Shown: positions 24,856 to 37,678 of the stretch, in pieces
Position numbering within the stretch: the stretch's first letter is position 1
How the letters are laid out: each line of letters begins with the position of its first letter
Assembly: GCA_037127255.1 (NCBI GenBank)
Contig: JBANSL010000020.1
Coordinates: 48,583,098 to 48,647,097 of the forward strand
Reading direction: 5' to 3'
From: Persicaria tinctoria
Lineage: Eukaryota > Streptophyta > Magnoliopsida > Caryophyllales > Polygonaceae
Length of the DNA stretch: 64,000 bases
Program-made: the position numbers and the translations under genes
Notes under the pieces: generated by a model
The model's input: only the letters and a program-made list of their open reading frames with translations
Told to the model about the DNA's origin: nothing
The model's database searches: none

Positions 24856-27800
24856 TTATATTCGCCAAGGAAGGAATCCAGAGCTTGAGCTTTGACCAGA
24901 ACCACTGGTTCCAGAGGCGTCTTTTTTTGATATGGCATTGCCATGGTGGTGTTTCTTTCCTCCCTTTGACCCCCTTATCTTCTTACCCACAAAGAGGCCG
25001 AACTTCATCGCTGTGAACAGACTGAGAGCGATCACCAGCGGCCTTACAGCCCAGTGTATATCTTCTAGATGTTGATACTTTTGCACAAGCCTTGGTGAGG
25101 TACCAAATGATACCAGTTCCACTTCAGCTGGGTCAGCCAAGTAGCTTGTTTGTTTCTCCCTGAAAGGCAGTCTTCCAGGGAAATTCACAACAAGGCAACC
25201 ATTAGGGCAGATCTCAGTGATCTTACCAACAGCTGACTTTAGTCCTTCTTTGTGGGGCCACTCAAAGCGGGGGCTAATAACGTTTGGTTTCAGCCTGACA
25301 AATTGGTCAACACTGTATGCCTCTGCCAACTGTATATCAGAGCTTTTCCCCTTCCAGAGAGTTTCTATCCCCATAAATCCAACAGTGACATTCCCATTAC
25401 GGTCTATGGAATGGATAATACCCACAGGAGAATGTTGCTTCTGCTCTTCCATTAAACATACCCAATCCCCAGCTGCAAAGCCGTTTGTAACGCGTTCTAG
25501 TGTTGATGCATGGACCCGAAGTGGGTCATGGAATCCGTGGACCCTCACAAGCACAAAGCCAGATTGCTTACCTTTGCCTTCCAGACCAACCACTTTCCCT
25601 TCTGGGACAGCCATGTTATTCGTTTTACAGGAATTTGGCAGCTTCCTGGAACGGACAATATCACCTTCTTGAAGATGATCTTTGGAAAGGAACCATTCCG
25701 TATGACAACGATTCTGTGCTGGTTGGCTTTGGATGATTGTATTCTCCAAGACTATGTTCAAGCCTTCATCAGTCAGTTCATCCTGTGAGCTGCAAAAAAA
25801 TAGATGTTAATATGTTATCCATGAAAATACCCCGATGATTCCTTCCAGAAAGTTGGACATGGTGAGAATTAACAAATAACCACTTGTGCATATAGAGCTG
25901 TGGGGGATAAAAGCGCTGAAAGTAACTAAGCCATGCCAATCAAAAGACACTATGGCATACCATCAGGTTGATCAAATGAATTTCTTGGATCATAAATGGT
26001 TGATCTTGAACTTCTTTTTGCAACAAAATCTATCCATATGTAGTTAGATACCCATATTGGGGGATACAGGATTGAAGGTTTTGGGATCTATATTTCCTAA
26101 CAGATTGGGTTAGGTCATTGTTGTTGCAAAGAACAGTTTTTCCTTCTCTGGATCAGGGCTTGACCATTGATAGAGGAGATCATCTAGATTTTCCTTTTTT
26201 CCTTTTTTAAATTACTAATTTAATTATGTGCTTTATTTGACATCATTTCTTACTTTCTTAGTGTTTACAATGGAGTTTTGGGTTGTGCCATAAAAATCCT
26301 ATTCAGATTCTAACCTTTTATTTGACATCATTTCTTAGTGTTTACAATGAATAAGTAAGGTGCTAAAAATCTCAAGTGTTACATACTTACATCCAGAGTG
26401 GATTTACGAGAGCACCCTTACGGCTTGGGCTTTCTTTCAGCTATAATGAAAATTGAAACTGTGTGTGTATGTATGTATACAACAACAACAACAACAACAA
26501 CCCAGTATATCCCGCAAAAAGCGGGGTCTGGGGGGTCGGGATGTACGCACTCTTTCTCCGAACTAGTCGGGAGAGTGTTTCCGAAAGACCCAAAAAATAG
26601 AGCAAAGGAAACATGTCCCAGGACACCTAGTAGGAGATTAGGAAATAGACAGCCGATAGAAACAGATACGAAGATAACCGACAGAAAACAGATAGAAAGC
26701 ATAAAGAGAGGTAGAAAGGAGGCGAAAAGAAATGACCCAGCACCCATCCTAGGGATTCTAAACATCCGAAGTCCGAATGCATCTCCTCCGGTGTGTATGT
26801 ATGTATAACCTACTAAAATACTACTAACTCTGTTCCAAAATAGATGGTTTTTTATAGGGGTGGGTATTAAAAAATATTAAAATTTATGAAAAAGTTAGTG
26901 AAATAATAAATTTTTTTTAAAGTCAAGTGTTTTTATTAAAACTTATGCATAAAGCTAAAAGCCCATTTATTTTGGAACAGAGGGTGTAGTATCCACAGAG
27001 TCTTTTGCTGGCAAGCAATAAGCATAAACGACAAAATCAGTAACATGGTGTTTTAGTAACATTTACTTGTTAACAAATTGGATGCAAAAATGGTATGATG
27101 TCCAAGTCAGAAAGAGGAGAAAACATATCATTAAGGAGACATAAGTTTGATCGATACTAGTCATACTACTAGTATAATAGCATAACCTAATCAGATAAGC
27201 TCAGTTCATAAAAATTGTGAGAAAACATATCTATCGTTTTGATCCTTGGTCAGGTGACTTGAGTGGGAAATGCCACCTTGAAAATAAGAGCTTTTACTTG
27301 TTTGTAAGAACGAAGTAAATGAAATTAAGGAAGTAGAAGCACCTTAAGAACCATAAAAGTTCACCCTACTCTCTCTTGTGCAAGTACTAGTGCCCTTTTT
27401 TATTAAACCACATTAAATCATTCTTCCTGTGAAGTGGAAATTCCCATCAAAAGCTAATTCCCATTTAGTTTAATTCTTTTCTTTATTTAATCATCCCAAA
27501 CCATATGCAACAAAGATTATGCTTGCTTCCAAAGGCATCGAAAATAAACATTAATGAAGTCCATGAGGGAAAAATACCTAGAAGAAGAAGAGTTGTACCT
27601 TTGGAATGCCTCTATGATATCTGTCATATGAGGCCGGTTCCGGAAATCATATTCAAAGCAACCAGATAACACATTCTTCACTGCAAGTGGAAGTCCACTT
27701 GGGATAAGTGGTCTCTCGTGATTTACAACGACAGATTGGTAAATTTGCTTAACTGATCTCCCACACCACGGCTGGATGCCTGTCAACATCTCCAGTATAC

Positions 27801-28747
27801 TGCATCCAAATCCCCAAGAATCAGTCTCAAAGGATAGTGGACCTCTTACGTTCGGTTCCCATTGTTCTGGAGCCATATAATTTGGTGTTCCAATCCTGAG
27901 AGCCATATCAGGGTTTGACAGTGAAGCTCCAAGGAGAAGGTAAGGTACCCCAAGATCTCCTAATATTGCTCGGTTGCTCTCATCTAGAAGAAAGTTAGAG
28001 GGCTTGAGATTAAGAATCAGAATTTCTTTGGAGTGTACAGCCATTATTGCTCGAGCCAAGCTTATACTGTACCTGCATATATGCCAAAACATCAGGAGTT
28101 GGATCACAAAGTTGTGTTGATATCAATCACAGATTTAAGGACCAATGATTAGCATCTTTGTAATCTATCTATAGGTGCAACAGTTGGACCTGAAGACGTC
28201 AAGTAATGGAATTTTCCCTCCTTGAAGCTGAGCCATCTTGTCACCAACCGATCCTTCATAAAATTTCATGATGATGCAAATCTGACGTCACAAATAACAA
28301 TACCTAGTTAGGTAAGAGGATACCTCAAAATTGATAAGGCACATAGTTCCATATTAAGACAGATCCTTGAAAATCAATCTTCACCTTTCCATTAATAACG
28401 GAAAAACCAAGCAACCGACACACGCTATTCATTCCTTTGCACTTATTAAAGATGCTATGCAACTTATCAAAAATGGCCTTCATGTCACCTTCCTTTACCA
28501 AGCTTAACATCTTTACTGCTACTTCATGATATTTGTCATAGTCTTCAGTTGACTGGTGATGCGTAGCAAGCCAAACATCCCCAAAAGGTCCCCGCCCAAT
28601 TCGGTGTCTGAGTTTTAGAGATGGTGGGTCAACCCATGGGCCAGTTTCATGTGCCGGTACAGTGATTGTCCTCATTTCATCAGCATTGCCTTCAAAGAGC
28701 ATGTACTCAAAAGGAGGTGGCTGCCCAGAAACAACCTTCCCAGCCAT
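24856..28747 (-). CDS. KOC1: KOC1-like chloroplast outer-membrane kinase
   Basis: Four coding exons on the minus strand, phases matching: 28747-28385, 28281-28190 (a 92-bp exon), 28072-27599 and 25789-24856, giving 620 aa. The kinase domain spans about 45-300: glycine loop IGRGPFGDVW, VAVK lysine, APEQW at 219-223, and LNLKPSN where HRDLKPxN is usual. The C-terminal third has beta-rich repeats with GDIVR, GDWVC and VRLKP turns. A hydrophobic anchor (about 556-576, RPLVIALSLFTAMKFGLF) and a basic Ser/Gly-rich tail follow. This architecture matches Arabidopsis KOC1 (At4g32250), an outer-envelope kinase needed for efficient plastid protein import. A 5'-UTR intron acceptor is visible at 28762. 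Intron 3 (1.8 kb) holds a SINE and a MITE. The usual catalytic Asp is Asn (residue 173). Confidence 0.9.
26480..26790 (-). mobile_element. TS-type SINE in KOC1 intron 3
   Basis: A perfect 17-bp duplication, GTGTGTATGTATGTATA, flanks the segment (26463-26479 and 26791-26807). On the minus strand the body contains CAGACCCCGC, then ATACTGGG, and ends in repeated GTT units, the 3' tail of TS/Sol-type SINEs of asterids. It lies in the same orientation as the host gene. The intact duplication indicates a fairly recent insertion. Confidence 0.85.
26821..26989. mobile_element. Stowaway-like MITE in KOC1 intron 3
   Basis: The ends CTACTAACTCTGTTCC and GGAACAGAGGGTGTAG are inverted repeats of 16 bp with two mismatches, flanked by TA on both sides (26819-26820, 26990-26991). 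The CTCYGTTCC core, TA target and 169-bp size fit Tc1/mariner-derived Stowaway MITEs. Homology continues inward (AAAATAGATGG against CCCATTTATTTT), allowing an extended hairpin. Confidence 0.85.
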
Positions 28748-30170
28748 AATACCTTATACCTCTGCAGGTATCAATTAAGCCTAATCAAATATCATTAATG
28801 CATAGCACTAGCAATAACATGAAATAATCTCACCCCTCCAAAAAGAAATAAAGAGTTCTAGATAATACTTATGATATTATAAATAAATAAAAGCATCCCA
28901 TATTTAGCATTAATTCTGGAAATTCACAAGGAAAAAACTTTAAAAAAGAAAACATTGCCCACAAAGATGTATAACCGTGGTTAATACTGAAGAGTAACCA
29001 GGCAAAGAAACACTATTACTATGTCCTGAAGAACACAATTGGATAAATTCCTCCCACATGTGTTTAAGGTACAATTAATTGTTCCCAAGATACAACCTAA
29101 TCTATATCAATCTAGCTCAAAAATCAACTATCCATGAAAAGACACAACAAAACAAAAAAGGAAAATTGCAGATCGAGTGATAAAATTTAATACGAAGATT
29201 TAGTTCTTTTGTGAACAACATGAATAAGAAGAAAACAACAGAAGTGCAGTAAGGTCCAAAAAAGCTAAGAAATCTAAAAGAGGACGCCATCTAAGAAGCA
29301 ATCATCTCAAAAAAATGTAAAAGTTCTAGGTTAAACCCAACAAATAGTCTAAGGTCACTCAGGGTAGAGATACAATTTTCACGAGACAGTTAAAGTAACC
29401 GGCAACGAACTGCATTATAACACATACACACAAGAAATACAAAGATCAGGATGGATGTAGAGCAAACAACACCAGGGAAAGAAGTTTCTATAGAGAGAAT
29501 TTAGAAGATGATGTATAATTGAGAAAGATTTTGGAGAATTTTATTCATTTATTGCCGTGATTTCATATCCTTCCCTATCAAATCTTCTCAGTTCCTCTTC
29601 CCACCAAGCACAACCTAAGAATAAGGACTATTGCATTTGCATCCAACATATGAATTATTACGTCCAATCAATCAAAATTTCTAGGGCAAACATAAACAAA
29701 CGAAGAAAGCAATCTAGAAACAGCGCCGAATGAGCAAGAAACCTAGCCGAAAACAGATAAATAGCGCCAAAACCTCCACCGGCTTGCAAAAATCAACAAA
29801 GCGGACTGCGAATAACCTCAAATTTCATACAAAAGTGAGAACGCGGAGTAGTAGAACGAATGCAAGAGCAATAAAACCAACAAAATCGAGAGCGCGCTTA
29901 CTGAAACTGTCAGCTGGCACTCGGCAGGGACTTGAAATTGAAAAGAAAGAGAGGCAGATAATCAGAGATGAGAAAGTGAGAGCACGAACTGATTGAATTA
30001 ACAGGCTCGGAAGGAAGATGAATGAACGTTCGGAAGTGGGAAGCAGGGTTGAGTGTTCAAGCGGTGGAAGCAGCACGACGGAGAGACGTAAACGCTAACT
30101 AAACTGCGATTTCAGGCCTTCGAGCTGTAGCAATGTACTCGTGTCGTGTCACTCACATTCTTGTTGCATA
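28748..30170 (-). promoter_or_regulatory. Upstream region of the KOC1-like gene
   Basis: The stretch holds the leader, a 5'-UTR intron whose acceptor is just before 28761, and the promoter. The first UTR exon is probably near 29900-30080, where GC content rises, but its limits are inferred. The plus-strand ORF at 29730-29996 is antisense and has no domain. The Harbinger element begins at 30171, so any regulatory DNA further upstream was pushed more than 33 kb away. Confidence 0.4.
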
Positions 30171-30363
30171 GGGTGTGTTTGACAACGGGATGGATTTTAG
30201 TGGATTTGTGGGATTTTAGTGGATGTGTGGGGTAGGCAACAAACCTCTCAAGCACATCAGCCTCCGAGTAAGTGACTAGAATCATGAACCCAGAAAAATC
30301 TTTCTTCTCCTTCCCCGCTCTGGTCCTAGTGAACCCCCGCCCCAACCGTCCGACGGAAGGAGT

Positions 30364-32137
30364 GTGGGGATAGAGGGAACGGTGGACGGAGAGAACGGCA
30401 AACCAGAGAGCAGTAATACCGAGGAGATGCAAACAGACCAAACACCCCGAACTCCTCATCCAGGAGTTCCGGAACCGGAGAAAAGAACTACGACTGGAGA
30501 AGGTGATCCTCCTCCTGCAGGGGCGCCATCGTGGAGAGATAGAGTTGTGATGGGTGGGATTAACCAGACGAAAACCTCGTTTGATAGGGAGTTCCTCAAA
30601 GGGAAAATTGAAATCTCTTTCCCTCGTGGTCCCAAAGGGGATCCAGTCATCTCCATTACCCCTGTGGTCATGAGCGCTTTGGCAGGAGCATGGGACAACT
30701 CCCTGGTGATCAGGCTCCTCGGGCCAAAGACCCCTCTGCATATAATGGAGAGGAAGCTAAAAGAGATGTGGAAAGATTGTGGCAAGATGCAGATTGTAGA
30801 TCTTCCGTTCGGAAACTTCCTTGCCAGATTCGAGTCTAAGGAGAGCTGTGTGAAAGTCCTGACTGGAGGTCTGTGGGTGGTTTTCGGTAAATGCCTCATC
30901 TTGGGCGTTCGGTCTCCGGACTTCAAGCCTTCGGATGCTATCAAGACGGTGCCGGCTTGGATCCGATTAATCGATTTACCTATAGTCTTGTATCAAGAGG
31001 ACGTTCTGATGAAGATCGCCGAAAGCCTAGGCAAGCCGATCAAAGTGGATCACAGAACGGTTTACACCAACAGAGGGAACTTTGCGCGCGTCTGCGTGGA
31101 AGTGAATCTAGAAGAGCCCCTGAAGGGCACTGTCACCATCAACGGAGTGCAATATCTTCTAGAGTACGAAGGGATCCCCAAGATATGCTTCGCGTGTGGA
31201 AGGGTCGGGCACTACAAAGGTGGGTGCCCGGAGGCCATCCGTGTTGATTCCAGTCAGGAGGAGACTACCAAAGCTATCGTGAACGGTGTCGCTACACCCG
31301 GAAATACGACGACAGGCAGAGGGGAGAACACAACCGATAATCAAGAGAGTGAGGGCAGCCATGGCTCGTGGATGACAGTGAAAAGAAAGGGCCGGCCGAT
31401 TAGAAACTCCACGCCTAACCCCGCTCCGACGACGATCAATGGCCGGCAGGGGAAGCAACCGGTTAATCGACTCTGGCAACCTAGGAAAGAGCAACAGGAA
31501 AAGGGCAAGAAAGAGTCACAACGGCAAAGGAGGCATTAATAACTCGGGGAAAGCTGAAGAGAATAAATTGGGAACCGTTAGAAAGAACGGCGACACTAGC
31601 AGTGGAAAACAGAAGGAAAAGGGCAAGAAAGAGGAAAAGAAGAAAGAGGTCTTGAGTATGGGCTCTAACAATTCCGAATCTAGTAGTGGATCAGTGGGGG
31701 AGGCCCGAAATAAGGAAGGAGTTTTGGACCAGTACAAAGAGGTGGGGGCTAATGGGCCCTTGGGCCAATCTGAAACCAAGGCTAAGACCAAAGCCATCTC
31801 GGTTAAACACAAAAAAACCAATCCTTTCAAGAAGATAAGCCAAAAAAAGAATTCCTCCAAGGCTTCCCTTGCCTTGAACGACATTCTTGTGCAATCGGGG
31901 CTTGTGACGAATCTCAGGACTACCCATGGCGGTACGTCTGACGACCCTCTGAGAAATCCGAACTCCGAGCCGGCCATGGATGGTTGGGAGTCGACTGTCT
32001 CGATACAAGTAGCGGAGGGGGTTAACCCTCTCTTAGGAAAATTCTGGGCCGCGGATACCGACAATGCGAATGCTGAGATGGAGGAAGGAGCGGCGGTTGC
32101 GAGCAGGCCAGTGGGCACAAGCGGACAAGCAGTCTAA
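30364..32137 (+). pseudogene. LINE ORF1 (DUF4283 and CCHC zinc knuckle), frameshifted
   Basis: The first frame (30364-31539) gives a Pro/Glu-rich start, a DUF4283-type region (about 55-215) and a zinc knuckle, CFACGRVGHYKGGC (about 277-290), as in plant L1 nucleic-acid-binding ORF1 proteins. Between about 31440 and 31540 the frame shifts by one base. The other frame continues to 32137 with the Lys/Ser-rich C-terminal region. A one-base indel is the simplest explanation. Confidence 0.85.
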
Positions 32138-32225
32138 AGTTTTCTGCTGATACAGGGCCACTCTCTTCATATTTCTGCTCGCTTTTTTTTTTCTCTTCCC
32201 TTTGTTTCTGATTCTGTTTTTGTTG

Positions 32226-35200
32226 ATGGCGAATAATATTAATATCCTTGTTTGGAATTGTTTTGGCGCAGGTAAAAAGAGCTTTGGCAGAGCTATCAGA
32301 TTCATCTAGAAACGTTGCGAGATTGATATCTTAGCCCTTTTGGAAACTCGGATCTCTGGTGCGAAAGCTGAGAAAGCTTGCAAAAAACTCAACTTCACGA
32401 ACTATGTCCGCATTGAAGCTGAAGGTTTTGCGGGGGGCGTGTGGGTGCTCTGGAATGAGGACAAGTGCGACCTGAATATCCATGAGAAGGATGCAGATTT
32501 CATCCACGCCTCCTGGATGGTGGGGGTTGTTAGAGTGCACCTTATCACTGCTTACGCGCCGCCTACCGTTGCCGGGAGGGCTCTTTTCTGGGAGAATTTG
32601 GGGAAGTGTATTGAGGGTGTTACTGGTCCTATCTTCTTAGGAGGTGATTTCAACTGCATCTTAAGCCCTACTGAGACTCATGGCGGTACTGGGGCGATCC
32701 ACCGTGACGCTAATGTGTTCAGAAACATTGTCAACAGATTCGACCTTGTGGACATGGGATTTTCGGGCCAGGAATTCACATGGAGCAAGGTGTCCATAGG
32801 AGGTAAAATCATATCCAAAAGGTTGGACAGATTCCTTACTAACCTAGAGGGCATATCCCTATTTCCTAGTGCGAGGGTTCGTCATCTTCCCTGGTATTCC
32901 TCGGACCACTGCCCTCTGCTCCTGGAACTTGACCCTAAAGTTGTGATGAGCAAGGACCACCGTACTTTCAGATTCGAGGCGGCGTGGATGGTCCACGAGA
33001 AATTTCCTGAATTTCTAAAGGAGAAATGGCGGCATGATTATCCCACTTCGGAGGCTCTGGATGCTTTGAGAGTTGACTTGTCCAAATGGAATGTGGAAGT
33101 TTTCGGCAAGATCCAAGCCAGGAAGTCGTACCTCATGCGCGCCATTGATAATGCTCAACAAAAACTTTCCAGGAATCAGTCTACTGCCGGCCGCGATTGG
33201 GAAGCTAAACTTATTAAGGAACTTGACGTTATCCTCGAGCAAGAGGATATACTTTGGTTTCAAAAATCTCGCGAAAAATGGCTTACCTTTGGCGATAGAA
33301 ACACTAGTTTCTTCCATGCTTCTACTCTGATCAGAAGGAAGAAGAACAGAATTGAGGGTCTGAATTCTGTGGATGGGGTTTGGAAGGAGGATAGTAAGGA
33401 GGTTGAGGAGATTGCTCTCAATTTTTTCAAAGATCTCTTCTCTGCTGATTCCACTAACTTCACCGCGAGCTCTTGGCCGAACGGGTTCACTCATATAGAG
33501 AACGAGCAGTGGGCTGATATCTCGTCCGAAGCTTCAGAAGAAGAGGTTCGGAAAGCTGTCAAAAGCATGGGTGCGTATAAATCGCCGGGTCTCGACGGTT
33601 TTCAGCCGATATTTTTTCAGAAATGCTGGAGCACCGTGGGGAATTCTGTGACTGATTTTATCAACGAGTTCCTTAGAACGGCGACCCTTCCGTTGGGTGT
33701 GAATGACACCCTTATTACCTTGCTCCCCAAAATTGGCAAACCAGAGACCATTCAACAATTTCGCCCGATTAGTCTGTGCAACGTGGTCTATAAGGTGATT
33801 ACTAAAATCCTCGCCAACCATCTTTAGCCCCTTATGTGTCGGCTTGTTGGTCCTACCCAAGGTAGCTTTGTCCCGGGGCGTTTCATTTCCGACAACATCG
33901 TTATAGCCCAGGAGGTGGTTCACTCCATGAAGAGGAAACAGGGGAGAGCAGGATGGATGTGCTTGAAGCTTGACCTTGAAAAGGCTTATGCTCGGCTTAG
34001 TTAGGACTTCATTGAAGAATCTGTCAGTCTCGCCGGCTTCCCCGATAGATGGGTGCGATGGATCATGGAATGCATTAGGACCCCAAGATTCCAAATCCTT
34101 TGGAACGGCGAGGTAACTGATCAGTTTACCCCGTCTCGAGGAATCCGTCAAGGGGATCCTTTATCACCCTATATCTTTATCCTTTGTATGGAGAGGCTCA
34201 ACCATCTGATCTCGGAAGCGGTGGAAAAGAGGAACTGGAAGACTGTTCGAATAGCCAGAGGAGGGCCTAAAATATCCCACCTTTTCTTTGCGGACGACAT
34301 TCTGCTCTTCGCCGAAGCTTCTAAAGATCAAATCAGAGTTATTCAGGGTTGTCTGGACAAGTTTTGTGAGTCTTCTGGGCTGCGAGTGAGCTTGCATAAA
34401 TCCAGGATTTTTGTGTCGAGTAACGTCAAGACGACCACTAAGGAGTGTTTATACTAGGAAAGTCGGATCGAGGTCACCAACAACCTCGGTAAATACTTGG
34501 GAGTTCCTATTCTCCACAAGAGGGTCTCGGAGGGCCTTTTCACACCCATCCTTGAGAATTTTGCGTCCAAGCTGGCGGGATGGAAAGCTTCCCAACTCAG
34601 TTTTGCCGGTCGAGTCACACTCACTCGGGCCGTTCTTACCGCGCTCCCTGTCTATTCGATGATGACGATGGTGCTCCCCGACGGTTTGTGCAAGGATATG
34701 GAAAAACTCTGTAGAAACTTCATCTGGGGATCCACGAAAGAGAAGCGTAGGATGAGCAAAGTTGCGTGGAGTGAGATCACCTTACCTAAAGAGTTGGGAG
34801 GATTGGGTATAAGGAGGATGAAGGAGTTGAATCTGGCTTGTGTAGCTAAACTTGGATGGAGACTCATGACTAGAGAGGAGGGGCTGTGGAGCGAAATTCT
34901 CACTAGCAAGTACGCTACTTCGGCGCTCGGTCAGTCCACGAGCGCGTCTCACATATGGAAGGGTTTAATTAAGGCTGCGAATCTGGTTATTAAGCCTAAT
35001 GTGAAATGGAATCTTGGCAACGACAGGAATGTCCGGTTCTGGGATGATAAGTGGCTGGGCGTTACTCCTCTTGCTGCGATCTCCCTGAGCAACAATTCGG
35101 CTCCGGATGAGCGGCCTGGAAATCAGGACCTGGTCTCGGATTATTGGGATACGAACATGGGATGGAAATGGGATCTGTTTTCGACGTTTCTCCCCACGTC

Positions 35201-36347
35201 TACCTTGATGGAGTTGGCTGCGGTGACGGTGTCGGACATGGAGGATGTGCTGAGTTGGAGTCGGTGCAGGGATGGTGACTACTCGATAAGCTCGGGGTAC
35301 AACTATCTTGTAGGCCTTGACAGCACGAGGTATGAGGACATGCCATTTTACAGGGCTACTTGGAAGATGAGGACAACCGAAAGGGTGAGGAATTTTATCT
35401 GGCTTGCAAGCAAGGGAGGATTGCTGACGAACGAAGAAAGAGCTCGACGTCACCTATGTAACAATGCCCTTTGTCCCATCTGTTGTCTGTTTTGCGAGAG
35501 TGCGCTGCACCTCCTTAGGGACTGTGATCCTGTGCGTAAGTTTTGGATGCAGGTTGAAGAAGCCCGAAGAATGCCCGACTTCTTCAATCTCCCTTTCGCA
35601 GCTTGGTTACGGACGAATATCCTCTCCAATGCTGTGGGAAAGGAAGGAGAGGAGTGGAGGGCGTTCTTCGCGGTGGCGCTGTGGTGGATTTGGAGAAGAA
35701 GAAATGGAGTCGTCTTCGACAGTGAGGCGAAGGACCTCCCTCTCACACCGGACACTTGTTGGAGTCTTGCGGCCGAGTACAAGAGGAGCTCCGCAGCAAC
35801 GTCTTCCGGCAGGAGGGAGACTACTGTTAACATCGGCTGGCGCCCCCCAAATCCGGGTTGGAGGAAAGTTAATACCGACGGGGCTGTGAGAAACACGGTC
35901 CGCGCAGCTGCTGACGGAGTTATTAGAGATGCTGACGGCAACTGGGTCGCGGGTTTCACTATGAACATCGGAGCATGCTCGGTGGTTGCAACGGAATTGT
36001 GGGGGCTCGCTAAAGGCCTGGAAATCGCTTGGGATCTTGGCTTCCGGAAGGTGGAATGTGAGACTGATTCGCTAGACGCGTTGAGATTACTGCAGGGTCA
36101 ACCGAAACCAGTTCACCCTTGCGCCAGCCTGGTGAGGATCTGCCATGGGTTCATCAGTAGGAGTTGGGTCGTCAAGCTCCGTCATTCTTTCCGAGAGGGC
36201 AACTGTCTTGCCGATTTTCTCGCTGATTTTGCTTTTTCTTTACCTGTTGGTTTTGTCGTACTGAATTCTGCTCCATCGGGTGCGGGTGCTATCCTCCTTG
36301 ATGATGCATTTGGGGTCACTAAGATCAGGGTGCACAACAATGGTTAG
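32226..36347 (+). pseudogene. LINE ORF2: endonuclease, reverse transcriptase, RNase H
   Basis: One frame runs from the ATG at 32226 to the stop at 36345-36347 (about 1,370 codons), broken only by four in-frame TAG codons at 32307, 33825, 34002 and 34455. At 34002 the TAG replaces a Trp codon in a conserved RT block. Domains in order are an EEP endonuclease (GGDFNC near 32642, SDHCPL near 32900), reverse transcriptase (GIRQGDPLSP near 34140, FADD near 34290), a zf-RVT zinc-binding region (about 35350-35560) and an RNase H domain (NTDGAV near 35870, ending SFREGNCLADF near 36190). RNase H on plant L1 elements is well known. With so few lesions the copy died recently. Confidence 0.92.
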
Positions 36348-36405
36348 GTTGCTGCCCCTCCCAGACTAAAGGCCTCGGCCAGTTTTATTTACCAAAAAAA
36401 AAAAA

Positions 36406-37125
36406 GTGGATGTGTGGGGTAAGAATGGATTTTTGGGATGAAAGAGATGGAAACTCAACACCCAAATTTTTGGGTTTTGTGTTTGGTTATATTTTGATTT
36501 TTTGGTTGATGGAGTGGCGGGGATAGACCAAATTACCCACTTAGGCACATGAAAAGTCAAAATTGCCCCATCTTCATACCCTCTTGAATGTGAAATCCAC
36601 TCAGGAAGCTCTGCCTCTTGCCTCAACAGAGCGAAGCCTCCGCCAGTGACGACCGGCAACGGCAACACCCGACGCCTCCTTCGGTCGTCAAACATGTAAG
36701 TTGTCCTCATCACCCACCTTTGGACCTCGATTTGAAATAAGGCCAAATTGTTAGGGTTATATCGTATATGCAATTGGTGATATATGTGTCAATTGAATGG
36801 GAGGTTTACTTGTGTTTGGGGGCGTCAGTCATAGATTCAATTGAATGCATCTATGACGATTGAGGGCAAAAATTGAGGATTTGACGGGTTTGGAAGGGCA
36901 ATGAATACGGAAACCATGACATGAATTGAGAAATTACTTGACTTCCAAGAGCAAATAGGTTTGATAGGTTTGGGAAGGTGCATAGCCCGGTGTGAGATGG
37001 GTTTGCTTGTGTTCTGATTCCTCAATTTGCTTGTTTTCGGATGTTTTTGTTCCTGTTCTCGTTGAATTTACTTTTAATTCGCGTCAACATTCGGTTGTTG
37101 TTGTGCATCGCCATCCTTCGGGCCT
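36406..37125. other. Harbinger left non-coding region
   Basis: Between the LINE and the Myb/SANT-like gene, this region contains the second half of the Harbinger left end with its repeated TGGATTTTTGGG-like phrases. I see no supported ORF. Confidence 0.5.
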
Positions 37126-37678
37126 TTGCATTCCTCGCCATCATTGCATTCCAGATTGGCATGGATTCCACGCCCGTTAGTAATGCGAAAGGGAAGGCAA
37201 AGGCGACAGATATCAGAAGGGAGCAGGCCTTCCCGTGGGCTCCCCTTACAACATAGTTTGAGGAAGCGATGGGGAAGAAGTGCAGCACGTACCAACACTC
37301 TTAAGAACCGCACTCGCTACATGAAAATGTATTTCAACTCTTGGAAACAGCTGAAGAAGGATGAGACGAGGTTGGGTTGGGATCCCGTTAGAGGAACCAT
37401 CAGGGCGTCCGAAGAATGGTGGGAGAAGAAAATAGCGGTACGTCCTCGTTTTGTGTTTGTCTTGTCTTCAATGTGCACACCGCATAGGATGCAAGTCACA
37501 CATACATTCCTTGATTTCCCATTGAGCAGGTGGACGGACCATAACTTCAGGAAGTTCCGAAAGAAAGGGATCCCTCCTGAGTTGGAGGACTTGTTTGACC
37601 AAGTATACGGTGGCACCGTGGCCACCGGTTAGTACTGTGTCGCCCCATCAATAGACCCATTGGCACGGGCATCTCAGG
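37126..37678 (+). pseudogene. Harbinger ORF1, Myb/SANT-like protein, 5' part
   Basis: The frame gives the Myb/SANT-like domain common to plant PIF/Harbinger accessory proteins: LKNRTRYMKMYFNSWKQL, then GWDPVRGTI, EEWWEKKI, and FRKFRKKGIPPELEDL. The accessory protein normally helps the transposase bind DNA and enter the nucleus. A likely small intron lies at about 37440-37530. An in-frame TAG at 37631-37633 replaces what is usually a Glu codon after GGTVATG. The gene is then cut at 37678 by the copia element and resumes at 50297. Confidence 0.75.

Larger units (their letters stand above)
30235..36405 (+). mobile_element. Full-length L1-type LINE
   Basis: A 16-17 bp duplication, AGTGGATGTGTGGGGTA, lies at 30218-30234 and 36405-36421. 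The 3' end is an A tail (36394-36405) directly before the duplication. Two ORFs are present in the usual plant L1 order, together 6.2 kb. The intact duplication and tail show a relatively recent insertion into the Harbinger left end, although both ORFs already carry disabling changes. Confidence 0.93.

Noticed and set aside
29730..30076. ORFs in the KOC1 upstream region
   Set aside because: No domain; most likely leader and promoter sequence of the KOC1-like gene.
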